Position numbers and translations under genes: made by a program. The notes under the pieces were generated by a model, which worked only from the letters and a program-made list of their open reading frames with translations, did no database searches and was not told the origin of the DNA. A stretch of 64,000 nt of DNA, from positions 1 through 64,000 of the forward strand of contig CAUJSJ030000127.1 of NCBI GenBank assembly GCA_963422775.4, given 5' to 3'. This DNA comes from Pelomonas sp963422775 (GTDB lineage: Bacteria; Pseudomonadota; Gammaproteobacteria; Burkholderiales; Burkholderiaceae_C). The first letter of the stretch is position 1; every line of letters starts with the position of its first letter. Below, piece after piece: positions 46,859 to 53,892 of the stretch.

Positions 46859-47056
46859 TTATGGCTTGGTTGGCGGCTCTGCGTCGGGGGCGATCTTGCC
46901 CATCGGAATGCCGATATAGATTTTGCAGCGCAGCGGACCGTTGACGATGACATCGCGAACGCCGAACGGAAGGGTCGGCGCGTCCACCGGCGCCCTGGGA
47001 TTGATCAGACTCTTGAAGAACTGCTGGAACTCTTCCGTATCGCGGCCGCCGGACAT
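46859..47056 (-). CDS. small hypothetical protein in repressor operon, 65 aa
   Basis: Not recognised. The sequence is SGGRDTEEFQQFFKSLINPR ... FGVRDVIVNGPLRCKIYIGI then PMGKIAPDAEPPTKP. The segment CKIYIG with a following P-D/E-A stretch resembles the CEIYIG ... PEA segment of the protein encoded just upstream. It lies between the zinc-ribbon membrane protein and the DUF6232-like protein on the same strand. Confidence 0.55.
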   Translation of the reverse strand: MSGGRDTEEFQQFFKSLINPRAPVDAPTLPFGVRDVIVNGPLRCKIYIGIPMGKIAPDAEPPTKP

Positions 47057-47100
47057 CTGCTAACTCCTGGTTACATACCTAATTTAGCTGGATGCCATCC

Positions 47101-47349
47101 CTAACGTTGCCAGAAGTGCACGGGAAAATTCACGACCACAAGAAACAGTGCCGTCGCCGCCAGGAGCAAGCGCAGACCTGTGGACAAGCGGTCATGACCG
47201 CACCACATGCAGATGGACGTGTGGGCCCAGGTTGCGCGGTTGCATTGCGCGCAGGTGCGGGACTGGTGGGCTTCAGGCGTGGGCCGTTCCCCGGCGCCGA
47301 TGTAGATCTCGCACTCGACGGGCTGGTTGACCTCGACGCGCTGGGTCAT
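47101..47349 (-). CDS. zinc-ribbon membrane protein in repressor operon, 82 aa
   Basis: A small protein with N-terminal TQRVEVNQPVECEIYIGAGE, a CAQC ... CMWC zinc-ribbon pair, and one C-terminal membrane helix (LRLLLAATALFLVVVNFPVH). The start ATG overlaps the repressor stop (ATGA), so it is translated with the repressor and should be present in the lysogen. Its role is not known. A small membrane protein made from a prophage immunity operon would fit exclusion of other phages. Confidence 0.65.
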   Translation of the reverse strand: MTQRVEVNQPVECEIYIGAGERPTPEAHQSRTCAQCNRATWAHTSICMWCGHDRLSTGLRLLLAATALFLVVVNFPVHFWQR

Positions 47350-47861
47350 GTTGCGGCCGGCTCTGCCTGAGGGCTGGTGCTTATGTCCCGCAGCTTGATG
47401 TCGACGGCGCGGATGAACCGTGTGAACGAGTCGTTCTTGTTCGTGTGGTCGAGGCGGGCTGCCACATCGAGCGCCACCGCCCGGAACTCGGCGGCAGTGG
47501 GCTGCAGCAGGTGCTTGACCATGGCCTTCTCCAGGCCGGCGAGCTGCTGTGTTGTCAGCTGGGCAATTTGGTCGCGCGTGATCATCTGGAACGGCCACGA
47601 CGCGGCCGCATAGGTGTCGCTCGATTCTTTCGCGCTGGGCGCTGAAGTGCCCATCAGGTCCTCCAGCGGGATCTCCAGCGCCGCCGCGACGTGCTGGAGC
47701 CGGCGGTGGCGCGGGACGGTGGTGCCGTTCTCCCACTGTTGAACCGTTTGCCAGGCGAGGGGCTTGGCGAGCCCTTCCAACTCGCTGACGCGGGCGGCCA
47801 GCTGCTCGAAGCTCAGCTTCAGATGGGTGCGGCGGGTCTTGATCCGGGTGTGTATGTCCAC
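47346..47861 (-). CDS. phage CI-like repressor, HTH_3 family, no peptidase domain
   Basis: A 171-residue DNA-binding protein. The helix-turn-helix spans roughly residues 10-60: RTHLKLSFEQLAARVSELEG, LAWQTVQQWENGTTVPRHRR, LQHVAAALEIPLEDLMG. The C-terminal part (ITRDQIAQLTTQQLAGLEKA, MVKHLLQPTAAEFRAVALD) is helical and has no S24 Ser/Lys peptidase motif, so it should not be self-cleaved in the SOS way. I chose the GTG at 47861; an ATG at 47933 lies inside an operator. The operator at 47867-47879 covers its ribosome site, suggesting self-control. Confidence 0.8.
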   Translation of the reverse strand: MDIHTRIKTRRTHLKLSFEQLAARVSELEGLAKPLAWQTVQQWENGTTVPRHRRLQHVAAALEIPLEDLMGTSAPSAKESSDTYAAASWPFQMITRDQIAQLTTQQLAGLEKAMVKHLLQPTAAEFRAVALDVAARLDHTNKNDSFTRFIRAVDIKLRDISTSPQAEPAAT

Positions 47862-47866
47862 GCCTG

Positions 47867-47879
47867 CAAGTTTTCCTTG
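47867..47879. promoter_or_regulatory. right operator OR3-like, overlaps repressor ribosome site
   Basis: CAAGTTTTCCTTG; on the minus strand CAAGGAAAACTTG, which covers the AAGGA upstream of the repressor GTG at 47861. It is one base off the pattern CAAGTANNACTTG and its centre is 33 bases from the next site. Confidence 0.5.
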
Positions 47880-47899
47880 CGTCAGCGGATTGAACAACA

Positions 47900-47912
47900 C
47901 AAGTCTTTCTAG
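47900..47912. promoter_or_regulatory. right operator OR2-like
   Basis: CAAGTCTTTCTAG, 13 bp, with the same half-sites (CAAGT, CTAG) as the left operator at 46389. Its centre is 18 bases from the next site, the same spacing as at the left pair. Confidence 0.6.
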
Positions 47913-47914
47913 CG

Positions 47915-47937
47915 TTGCTAGTTCTACTTGCATTAGA
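47915..47937 (+). promoter_or_regulatory. rightward phage promoter (PR-like) with operator OR1-like
   Basis: TTGCTAGTTCTACTTGCATT then AGA, matching the leftward control region in 22 of 23 bases. It contains the 13-bp operator CTAGTTCTACTTG at 47918-47930. The cro ATG follows only 10 bases later with no ribosome-binding site, so the cro mRNA may be nearly leaderless. Confidence 0.6.
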
Positions 47938-47946
47938 CTGCGCCGC

Positions 47947-48312
47947 ATGAACTGCACCAATCCTCAATCCGAAGCTGCGCGCGAAGCGGTTCGCGTGCTG
48001 GGTGGGCCGACCAAAGCGGCGCGACTTCTGGGCGTACCGAAGGCGCGACATCAGACGGTCCAGTCGTGGATGCGCTCACGTGTGCCGGCGGAGTACTGCC
48101 CCGACGTGGAAGCGGAAACGCGTGCGCGCGGCGCCGTGGTGTGGTGCGAGCGGCTTCGCCCTGACGTGCGTTGGGGCCGCATCCGTGGCGTCGAGGGGGC
48201 GCCGCCGGCTGCGGGCGAGCCTGACGGCGGGAACGGTGGTGAAGCGGTGCATGCCGGCAATGTCGTCGGCGACGCACAGCCGGTCCATCAGAACGCAGCG
48301 GAGGCAATCTGA
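47947..48312 (+). CDS. Cro-like YdaS-family regulator
   Basis: A 121-residue protein with an N-terminal HTH of the YdaS/Cro type: SEAAREAVRVLGGPTKAARL, LGVPKARHQTVQSWMRSRVP, then AEYCPDVEAETRARG. The C-terminal tail is Gly/Ala/Glu-rich. It is divergent from the repressor, separated by the right operators, the standard place for Cro. No clear Shine-Dalgarno precedes the ATG. Its stop overlaps the next start (TGATG). Confidence 0.82.
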   Translation: MNCTNPQSEAAREAVRVLGGPTKAARLLGVPKARHQTVQSWMRSRVPAEYCPDVEAETRARGAVVWCERLRPDVRWGRIRGVEGAPPAAGEPDGGNGGEAVHAGNVVGDAQPVHQNAAEAI

Positions 48313-48776
48313 TGAATGTTATGGATGCCGCCAACGCCGTGGCGCACGACTACCCCGGTGGCGCGAAGGCCCTGGGCCTGCGGCTGGGAATGTCGGACCT
48401 GAGCGACCGGGTCAACCCGAGCCTGCCGCACCGGCTGCTGTGCGTGAAGCAGGCAACGCGGATGCAGGCCTTTGCGGGCGACTACCGCGTGCTGTATGCG
48501 ATGGCGCTGGAGCTGCGCCACTTCCCGCCAGTGCCCATGCCCGACGTGGTGAGCGGCGACGAGCCGTGCCTGCAGACGCTGGCCGAGCTGGTGCGCGAGG
48601 TTGGCGACTTGATCGCCGAGGTGTCCAAGGACCTGGCCGACGGCAAGGTGAAGAACCACGAGCTGACGGCCGTGATGCAGAAGTGGAGCGAGCTGGTGTC
48701 GACCGGGCAGCACCTGGTGGCGCAGATGGCGGCCATGAATGCAGCGTTGGTGGCGCTGGCGCCGGGGGAGGCGTAA
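48312..48776 (+). CDS. phage regulatory CII-like protein (CP76 family)
   Basis: A 154-residue protein with the Phage_CP76/CII pattern: NAVAHDYPGGAKALGLRLGM, RVNPSLPHRLLCVKQATRMQ, AFAGDYRVLYAMALELRHFP. The C-terminal helical half (ELVREVGDLIAEVSKDLADG) probably mediates oligomer formation. In such phages this protein favours lysogeny. The ATG overlaps the cro stop. Confidence 0.82.
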   Translation: MNVMDAANAVAHDYPGGAKALGLRLGMSDLSDRVNPSLPHRLLCVKQATRMQAFAGDYRVLYAMALELRHFPPVPMPDVVSGDEPCLQTLAELVREVGDLIAEVSKDLADGKVKNHELTAVMQKWSELVSTGQHLVAQMAAMNAALVALAPGEA

Positions 48777-48800
48777 TGACGGAAAGCCGCAAGCCCGGAG

Positions 48801-49199
48801 CTACTGCTGCCTACTCGGCTCAGCCTCTAGCGTGGTCCCGAGCGCCACGAGTTCGCGGCCGATTGCTGCGATACGTGAGTTTTCGATCTCCAGCCCCAGC
48901 TGGATCGCCCCCACCTGAAACACCATCATCGCGTGCCCTGGGCGCCCCATCTGCACGCCTGCGCCGTTGGTGGGGATCGGCAGCGCATTGGTTGGGGAGC
49001 CGGCTCGTAGGCCTGGGTCTTCGTCTGGCGCACATGCGTGGGCGAGATCGAGGAGCCCGGCGATGAGCTCATCCAGTCGTGCCACCTCCAATTCGAGGGG
49101 GAAGGGCGGCGCCGTTTCCGTCTGCAGCTTCAGGCACACCAGTCGCCTGTCGTTCGTGATCTCGACGTCGGACGCAATGTTGACGAAGCGGTGTCGCAT
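48801..49199 (-). CDS. hypothetical phage protein on the opposite strand, 132 aa
   Basis: Not recognised. The ATG at 49199 has GGGAG upstream. The product has a beta start (RFVNIASDVEITNDRRLVCL, KLQTETAPPFPLELEVARLD), then a helix and a GVQMGRPGHAMMVFQVGAIQ segment. It is the only minus-strand gene inside the rightward early region, between CII-like and the replication genes, and would be antisense to rightward transcription. Confidence 0.6.
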   Translation of the reverse strand: MRHRFVNIASDVEITNDRRLVCLKLQTETAPPFPLELEVARLDELIAGLLDLAHACAPDEDPGLRAGSPTNALPIPTNGAGVQMGRPGHAMMVFQVGAIQLGLEIENSRIAAIGRELVALGTTLEAEPSRQQ

Positions 49200-49258
49200 G
49201 GGCTCTCCCTGTGGGCTGGTTGGTCTTGGTGCCGGCAGCGTAGCCGAGGAGGTGCGCC

Positions 49259-49582
49259 ATGCGGCCAGCCGGTGAGATCCGCGAGGCGCTGCGGGGCTGC
49301 TTCCCCGAGCGCGGGCAGGGGGTGGCCACGTGGTATGACGCGCTGAATGCGCTCGGTGCGCGGCAGCTCGTGAACCCCGCTGCACCGGGGGAGCGCAAGC
49401 TCGTCCGCAAGACCGTCGAGAACATGGTGCAGGCCGGCGAGCTTCAGAAGGCCGAGCCTGTGCGCGTACCGGGCTCGCGGCGGCCCATGACGGGCTATGC
49501 GCGTGGCTGGGTGACGAACTGGGGTGCGGGGTCATCTCAAGGCGGCACCGAGCTGGGCCTCGTGGTGGCTGGCTGGCGCTGA
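49259..49582 (+). CDS. phage replication-region protein, possible winged helix, 107 aa
   Basis: Not firmly assigned. It is a helical protein with the look of a winged-helix domain: PAGEIREALRGCFPERGQGV, ATWYDALNALGARQLVNPAA, RKLVRKTVENMVQAGELQKA, EPVRVPGSRRPMTGYARGWV. A strong GAGGAGG lies before the ATG. Its stop overlaps the primase start (TGATGG), so the two are coupled. A role beside the primase is inferred from position. Confidence 0.6.
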   Translation: MRPAGEIREALRGCFPERGQGVATWYDALNALGARQLVNPAAPGERKLVRKTVENMVQAGELQKAEPVRVPGSRRPMTGYARGWVTNWGAGSSQGGTELGLVVAGWR

Positions 49583-52104
49583 TGGCGATGACTCCCGAAC
49601 TGGCCGCCCAGGTCGAGCGGTTCCGTGCGCTGCCGTCTGCGATGCGGGAGCGTCGGCAGTGGCTGATGTGGCGGCTCGTCGTGAAAGAGGGCGCCAAGAA
49701 GCCGGCCAAGATGCCCTTCTATGTGAGCGGCCGAAAGCGCCACGGGGAGCAGGGCAGCGGGGAGGATCGCCAGGAGCTGCAGACCTTCGAGGCCGCTATC
49801 TCGGAGTTCTCGCGCGGCCGTTGGGATGGCATCGGCTTCGCCTTCCTGCCGGGCGATGGGCTGATCGGCGTCGACATCGACGGTGCGGTGAGCGAAGACG
49901 GCGAGATCTCGGAGCGCTGCCAGGCCATCGTGAAGGCGTGCGGCAGCTACACGGAATGGAGCCCGAGCCGGCGGGGCGTGCACATCATCTGCGCGGGCGA
50001 TACGAAGACCTTCAAGGACAACTCGATTGGGTTGGAGGTGTTCTGCGGCCGGCAGTTCTTCACCTGCACGGGCGAGGCCTGGGGCGACATGCCGGCCGAT
50101 GTGGGCCCGATGGACGAGGGCACGCTGAAGCGGCTGCAGGCGACGGTGCGGGCGGCGCAGAAGGCGGCCAGCGCGCCCAAGCCATCGGCGGCGGCTGCGA
50201 AGCCCCGCGCGCCTTCCTCCTCGCCGGCGGCAGCCGGGGATGGGGGTGGAGACGACTTCTCCAGGGTGAACACGGCGGCGATGGCGGACCTGGATGCCTG
50301 GGTGCCCCTGCTGTTCCCGGCCGCGCGCCGGCATGCCGCGACGGGTGGTTGGCGGGTTCGGTCGTCTGAACTCGGCCGCGACCTGGACGAGGATCTGACG
50401 ATCACGCCCACGGGCATCGTGGATTGGGGCGTGGCCGACATGGGCGACGCCAAGAAGGGGCGGCGCACGCCCATCGACCTGGTCGTTGAGTGGGGACACC
50501 AGTCGGCGAAGGACGCGCTGCATTGGCTGGGCCAGCGGCTCGGCCTGGCGCTCAAACGGCCTGGCGAGGGGCGCAGCAAGAAGGCGAAGGCCGCAGCCGC
50601 GCCAGCTACCCCATCGCCCGGCTCCGCAGCGGGTGGAGGGGAGGGCGACGGCCCGCCTGACGCGCCAACCGACGGCGGCCGGGCCGAGGGTGACGATGAC
50701 GACCCACGGCCAAAGCCGGTCGACAAGTGGCGCAACAAGCTGCTGTGGGAGAAGGGGGCCGTCCGCGATTGCCGCGAGAACGTGTATCTGATGCTGACGC
50801 ATCACCCCAAGCTGCAGGGGCTGATCGGTTTCGACGAGTTCTCGCATCGCGTCATGAAGCTCAAGGAGATGCCTTGGGACTCTGCCAAGGGCGAGTGGAC
50901 GACGCACGATGACTATCTGCTCGGGCTGTGGCTGGCCGAGAAAGAGCGGATGACGGTGCGGGCCGAGGCCACGCTCGTGGCCGGCGTGGCGATGGCGGCC
51001 TATGCGGGCCGCTACCACCCGGTGCACCAGTACCTGCACGGGCTGAAGCCATGGGATGGCATCCCGCGCCTGGCGCACTGGCTGGCCGACTGCCTGGGCG
51101 CTGAGCCCGGGGAGTACACGGCCGCCGTGGGCACGTGGTTCGTCATGGGCATGGTGCAGCGCGTGCTGAAGCCGGGCTGCCAGATGGATTACATGGTGGT
51201 GCTGGAGGGCCTGCAGGGCAAGCAGAAGAGCACGGCACTGCGCACGCTGGTGGGCAACGACGATTGGTTTGCCGACACGCCGATCCGCATCGGCGACAAG
51301 GACGCGCTGTTGAGCCTGGCGGGCAAATGGCTGTACGAGGTGGGCGAGCTGGACTCGTTCAACAAGGCCGAGGTCACTGCGGTGAAGCAGTACGTGTCGA
51401 GCCGCATCGACCGGGTGCGTGAGCCTTTTGCGCGGCGCCCCGTGGACCGCCCGCGCAGCGCGGTGTTTGGCGGGTCGACCAACCAGAGCGAGTACTTCAA
51501 GGACCCGACGGGCGCGCGGCGCTTCTGGCCGGTGGCGTGCGATGGCGACATCGAGCTCGCCAAGCTGGCGAGCTGGCGGGATCAGCTGTTCGCCGAGGCG
51601 ATGCAGCGGCTGGCGAGCGATGACGCAGAGCAGCGGCGGTACTGGCCGACGCGCGAGGAGACCGAGCTGCTGCTTGTGCCGCAGCAGGAGCGTCGCGAGA
51701 TCGTCGACCCATGGTTTGAGCGCCTGGCGGCCTGGCTGGAGAGCAAGGACGTGTTTGATGACGTCGGCCGGCGCGTGGACGAGGTGAACAAGTTCACTTC
51801 GCATGAGCTGCTGACGAAGGCACTGCATGTGCCGACAGATCGCATCGACTCGGGCCGCCAGATGGCGACGCGGGTTGGCATTGCGATGCACAAGATGGGG
51901 TGGGCAAAGGAGCGCGACAGCACGGGCGCGCGGCTGTGGCGGTACATCCGCCCGAGCAAGGGCAAGGCGGCCTCGTCGGCGCAGCCAGTCCAGGGGGCGG
52001 CAGACGTGCCGCACGAAGCACCAGTTAGCGCACAGGGTCCGGGTGAGACGGGGGGTCGTACTCCTGCCGCCGACGGCGTGCCGCTGGAGGTGCTGGGTGA
52101 CTGA
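49582..52104 (+). CDS. primase-like/VapE-type helicase replication protein
   Basis: An 840-residue protein. The N-terminal part resembles phage primases: RRQWLMWRLVVKEGAKKPAK, FAFLPGDGLIGVDIDGAVSE, YTEWSPSRRGVHIICAG. The C-terminal VapE (virulence-associated E) domain shows LKPWDGIPRLAHWLADCLGA, the P-loop VLEGLQGKQKSTALRTLVGN, GKWLYEVGELDSFNKAEVTA and FGGSTNQSEYFKDPTGARRF. A Pro/Ala/acidic linker of about 60 residues separates them. It probably starts replication at the repeat region immediately downstream. Copy 3 of the 16-bp motif is inside it. Confidence 0.85.
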   Translation: MAMTPELAAQVERFRALPSAMRERRQWLMWRLVVKEGAKKPAKMPFYVSGRKRHGEQGSGEDRQELQTFEAAISEFSRGRWDGIGFAFLPGDGLIGVDIDGAVSEDGEISERCQAIVKACGSYTEWSPSRRGVHIICAGDTKTFKDNSIGLEVFCGRQFFTCTGEAWGDMPADVGPMDEGTLKRLQATVRAAQKAASAPKPSAAAAKPRAPSSSPAAAGDGGGDDFSRVNTAAMADLDAWVPLLFPAARRHAATGGWRVRSSELGRDLDEDLTITPTGIVDWGVADMGDAKKGRRTPIDLVVEWGHQSAKDALHWLGQRLGLALKRPGEGRSKKAKAAAAPATPSPGSAAGGGEGDGPPDAPTDGGRAEGDDDDPRPKPVDKWRNKLLWEKGAVRDCRENVYLMLTHHPKLQGLIGFDEFSHRVMKLKEMPWDSAKGEWTTHDDYLLGLWLAEKERMTVRAEATLVAGVAMAAYAGRYHPVHQYLHGLKPWDGIPRLAHWLADCLGAEPGEYTAAVGTWFVMGMVQRVLKPGCQMDYMVVLEGLQGKQKSTALRTLVGNDDWFADTPIRIGDKDALLSLAGKWLYEVGELDSFNKAEVTAVKQYVSSRIDRVREPFARRPVDRPRSAVFGGSTNQSEYFKDPTGARRFWPVACDGDIELAKLASWRDQLFAEAMQRLASDDAEQRRYWPTREETELLLVPQQERREIVDPWFERLAAWLESKDVFDDVGRRVDEVNKFTSHELLTKALHVPTDRIDSGRQMATRVGIAMHKMGWAKERDSTGARLWRYIRPSKGKAASSAQPVQGAADVPHEAPVSAQGPGETGGRTPAADGVPLEVLGD
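50356..50371 (-). repeat. 16-bp near-palindrome, copy 3
   Basis: GTTCGGTCGTCTGAAC on the plus strand, GTTCAGACGACCGAAC on the minus strand. It encodes VRSSEL in the primase frame. Confidence 0.6.
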
Positions 52105-52117
52105 CTTGAGCGTCAAC

Positions 52118-52337
52118 GTCCAACACTGTCCAACACCCATTGCGGGAGGTTGGACGGATTGTAAGTGCTTGAGCTGCAACGGGTTTTCAGGCCGTCCAAC
52201 CTGCCTCATGCGTATGCCCCTGGGCGCGTGTGGGGGCGTGGGTGCGAGCGTGGGGGCGCCCCCGGGCCCCCGCCCGCACACCGGCGCGCATGCGAGACAG
52301 CCCTTTGTCTTGGTAGGACGGTTGGACGGAAGGTTGG
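52118..52337. other. possible replication origin with GTCCAAC repeats
   Basis: A 261-base gap holds five exact GTCCAAC/GTTGGAC heptamers: 52118, 52128 (a 10-base direct repeat with the first), 52149 (inverted), 52194, and 52321 (inverted), plus a partial AGGTTGG at 52330. A very GC-rich hairpin-prone stretch (GTGGGGGCGCCCCCGGGCCC region, 52240-52270) lies between. Directly after a primase/helicase gene, this fits iterons of an origin. Confidence 0.5.
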
Positions 52338-52365
52338 TAAGTAGGACGGAGAGGAGGCATTCCAG

Positions 52366-52761
52366 ATGAGCGATTGGGTGTTCATGAACCGGTTGATGCC
52401 TCGGGTGGTTGCCGAAATGAAGGAGTGGCGCAACGGCAGCTGCAGCGACCACCTCGACGAGTGCTGGCGCAAGGGCGTCACACAGAAGCTGCCAGGGTGG
52501 TTTTATGCCCGGGAGGGTGCGGTGGCCGTTGGCACGCCGTTCCCGATGACGTGGCGCGGCGTGGCGTTGGAGATGTCGCTGAACGCGTGGGAGGCGCACG
52601 GCTATGTGCTGATGCTGGCGCCGCTGCCTGAGGGTCGGGTGCTGGTGAGGCCGCTCAATGAACGCGAGATCGCCGCGAGGGCAATCGTTGACTTGGACGC
52701 CCAGGGCCGGCGGCCGCAGCGGCACGGCCTGACTGGGGAGGTGACGAATGGCGCGGATTGA
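52366..52761 (+). CDS. hypothetical phage protein, 131 aa
   Basis: Not recognised. It begins SDWVFMNRLMPRVVAEMKEW and has WFYAREGAVAVGTPFPMTWR and GYVLMLAPLPEGRVLVRPLN. A GAGGAGG lies 9 bases before the ATG. It overlaps the next gene by 14 bases. Located between the possible origin and the late-regulator candidate. Confidence 0.6.
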   Translation: MSDWVFMNRLMPRVVAEMKEWRNGSCSDHLDECWRKGVTQKLPGWFYAREGAVAVGTPFPMTWRGVALEMSLNAWEAHGYVLMLAPLPEGRVLVRPLNEREIAARAIVDLDAQGRRPQRHGLTGEVTNGAD

Positions 52762-53092
52762 GTGGGTGGAAGGCCGGCTGCGAGAGTGGGGTGAGTGGGT
52801 GCGTGCTGAAGGCCGCCCAGCTGTGGGCTATCCAGCCAAGTCCTGCCTGCACCCGGACTGGGGCATTCCCTCGAAGGGGTCGGCGCCGGTGTTCAAGGTG
52901 GAAATCGGCGGGCGCGGCGGGCGGACGCACTTCCATGTGCTGGCGCTGAGCCAGACGTTGCAGATGACGCTGCTGCTGCACTACGTGAAGAACCAACAGG
53001 TGATCGAGGTCGCCAAGCTCATGGCCTGCGCGGCGGCCACGGTCGACCAGCGGATCTGGCGCGTTCACGCGGTGCTGGCCCACCAACTTTGA
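52748..53092 (+). CDS. putative phage late-gene regulator (Q-like position)
   Basis: A 114-residue protein: ARIEWVEGRLREWGEWVRAE, a middle region with KSCLHPDW, then a helical part that looks like sigma-region-4/HTH (LLLHYVKNQQVIEVAKLMAC, AAATVDQRIWRVHAVLA). Short proteins of this shape sit just before the lambdoid late genes and act as antiterminators or activators. A strong terminator follows immediately, which fits the idea. The family assignment is tentative. Confidence 0.5.
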   Translation: MARIEWVEGRLREWGEWVRAEGRPAVGYPAKSCLHPDWGIPSKGSAPVFKVEIGGRGGRTHFHVLALSQTLQMTLLLHYVKNQQVIEVAKLMACAAATVDQRIWRVHAVLAHQL

Positions 53093-53144
53093 GTTTTAGG
53101 GATTATGGGAAATCGGTACATTCCTGGAAAACTTATCCATGGTG

Positions 53145-53181
53145 CGCCCGGCGGTCGAAAGACTTGCCGGGCGTTCTTTTT
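53145..53181 (+). terminator. rho-independent terminator before late genes
   Basis: An 8-bp stem CGCCCGGC ... GCCGGGCG with a 13-base loop and a TTCTTTTT run. It lies between the late-regulator candidate and the first late gene, where a Q-like protein would need to read through. Confidence 0.8.
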
Positions 53182-53775
53182 GTGCAAGTCTCGACCCGCA
53201 ACAACATCGACGCCGTTGTCAGCCGCATGGACGGCTACAAGCGCGAGAGCGTCGACAAGGCTATCCCGCTGGCGTTGAACCGCACGGGTGAGATGGCGCG
53301 CACTGGCGCATCGCGCGAGCTGCGATCACAGGGCTATGCGCTGACCGCGTCCGAGATCAAGGATTCGATCACCCTCATCAAGGCCAGCTCTGGGCAGCGG
53401 CGCGTGAAGCTCATCGTGCGCCGCAACACCAAGAGCCAGATGGACTACAGCCCGAGGGAGAGCAAGGCCGGCGTCACGGTGAAGATCAAGGGCGGTCGCA
53501 AGCTCATCAAGGGCGCCTTCATCGCTCAGCGGCTCAACGGGTCATCTGGCGTGTACGTCGAGGACAAGAAGGCGGGCAAGACCGTCATTCGCCGGCAGTC
53601 CCAGTACAAGCGCGGCAGCAAGGGTGGGTGGCATGCCTACCCTGTGCGAAAGCTCTTCGGCCCCAGCGTGGGTGGCGTGTATGCCACCCAGCAGGTGCAG
53701 GCGGCGATGGCCGTCTCTATCCGAGAGAACTTCGAGGCACGCCTAGAGCATGAGCTCAAGAGGCTGAAGCGATGA
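53182..53775 (+). CDS. minor tail protein Z-like phage protein
   Basis: A 197-residue basic protein. Its core resembles the lambda gpZ family: VDKAIPLALNRTGEMARTGA, RELRSQGYALTASEIKDSIT, KLIKGAFIAQRLNGSSGVYV and WHAYPVRKLFGPSV. The likely start is the GTG at 53182, just after a terminator; the ATG at 53227 is possible. gpZ genes usually lie among tail genes, so a copy ahead of the terminase is unusual. Confidence 0.6.
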   Translation: MQVSTRNNIDAVVSRMDGYKRESVDKAIPLALNRTGEMARTGASRELRSQGYALTASEIKDSITLIKASSGQRRVKLIVRRNTKSQMDYSPRESKAGVTVKIKGGRKLIKGAFIAQRLNGSSGVYVEDKKAGKTVIRRQSQYKRGSKGGWHAYPVRKLFGPSVGGVYATQQVQAAMAVSIRENFEARLEHELKRLKR

Positions 53776-53892
53776 ATGGCCGGGTCCTTCCTGGCCTCGG
53801 AAAACGCGGCGGCCACGATCCCGAAAAAACGCTAGTGGGAGGCGTCGGCATTTGCTTGACACCTTGACATTCCGCCTCCCAGCTTGACAGCC
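53776..53892. other. repeat-bearing gap before terminase, possible cos region
   Basis: This gap holds a 9-bp inverted repeat (TGGGAGGCG at 53836, CGCCTCCCA at 53873) and three TTGACA copies (53856, 53864, 53884). In lambda-type phages cos and terminase binding sites lie directly upstream of the small-subunit gene, as here. No cut site can be fixed from the sequence alone. Confidence 0.35.

Noticed and set aside
49537..52725. A 1062-residue open frame on the minus strand opposite the primase gene
   Set aside because: It is rich in His, Arg, Leu and Gln as expected for the reverse of a high-GC gene, and the plus-strand frame shows clear VapE motifs.
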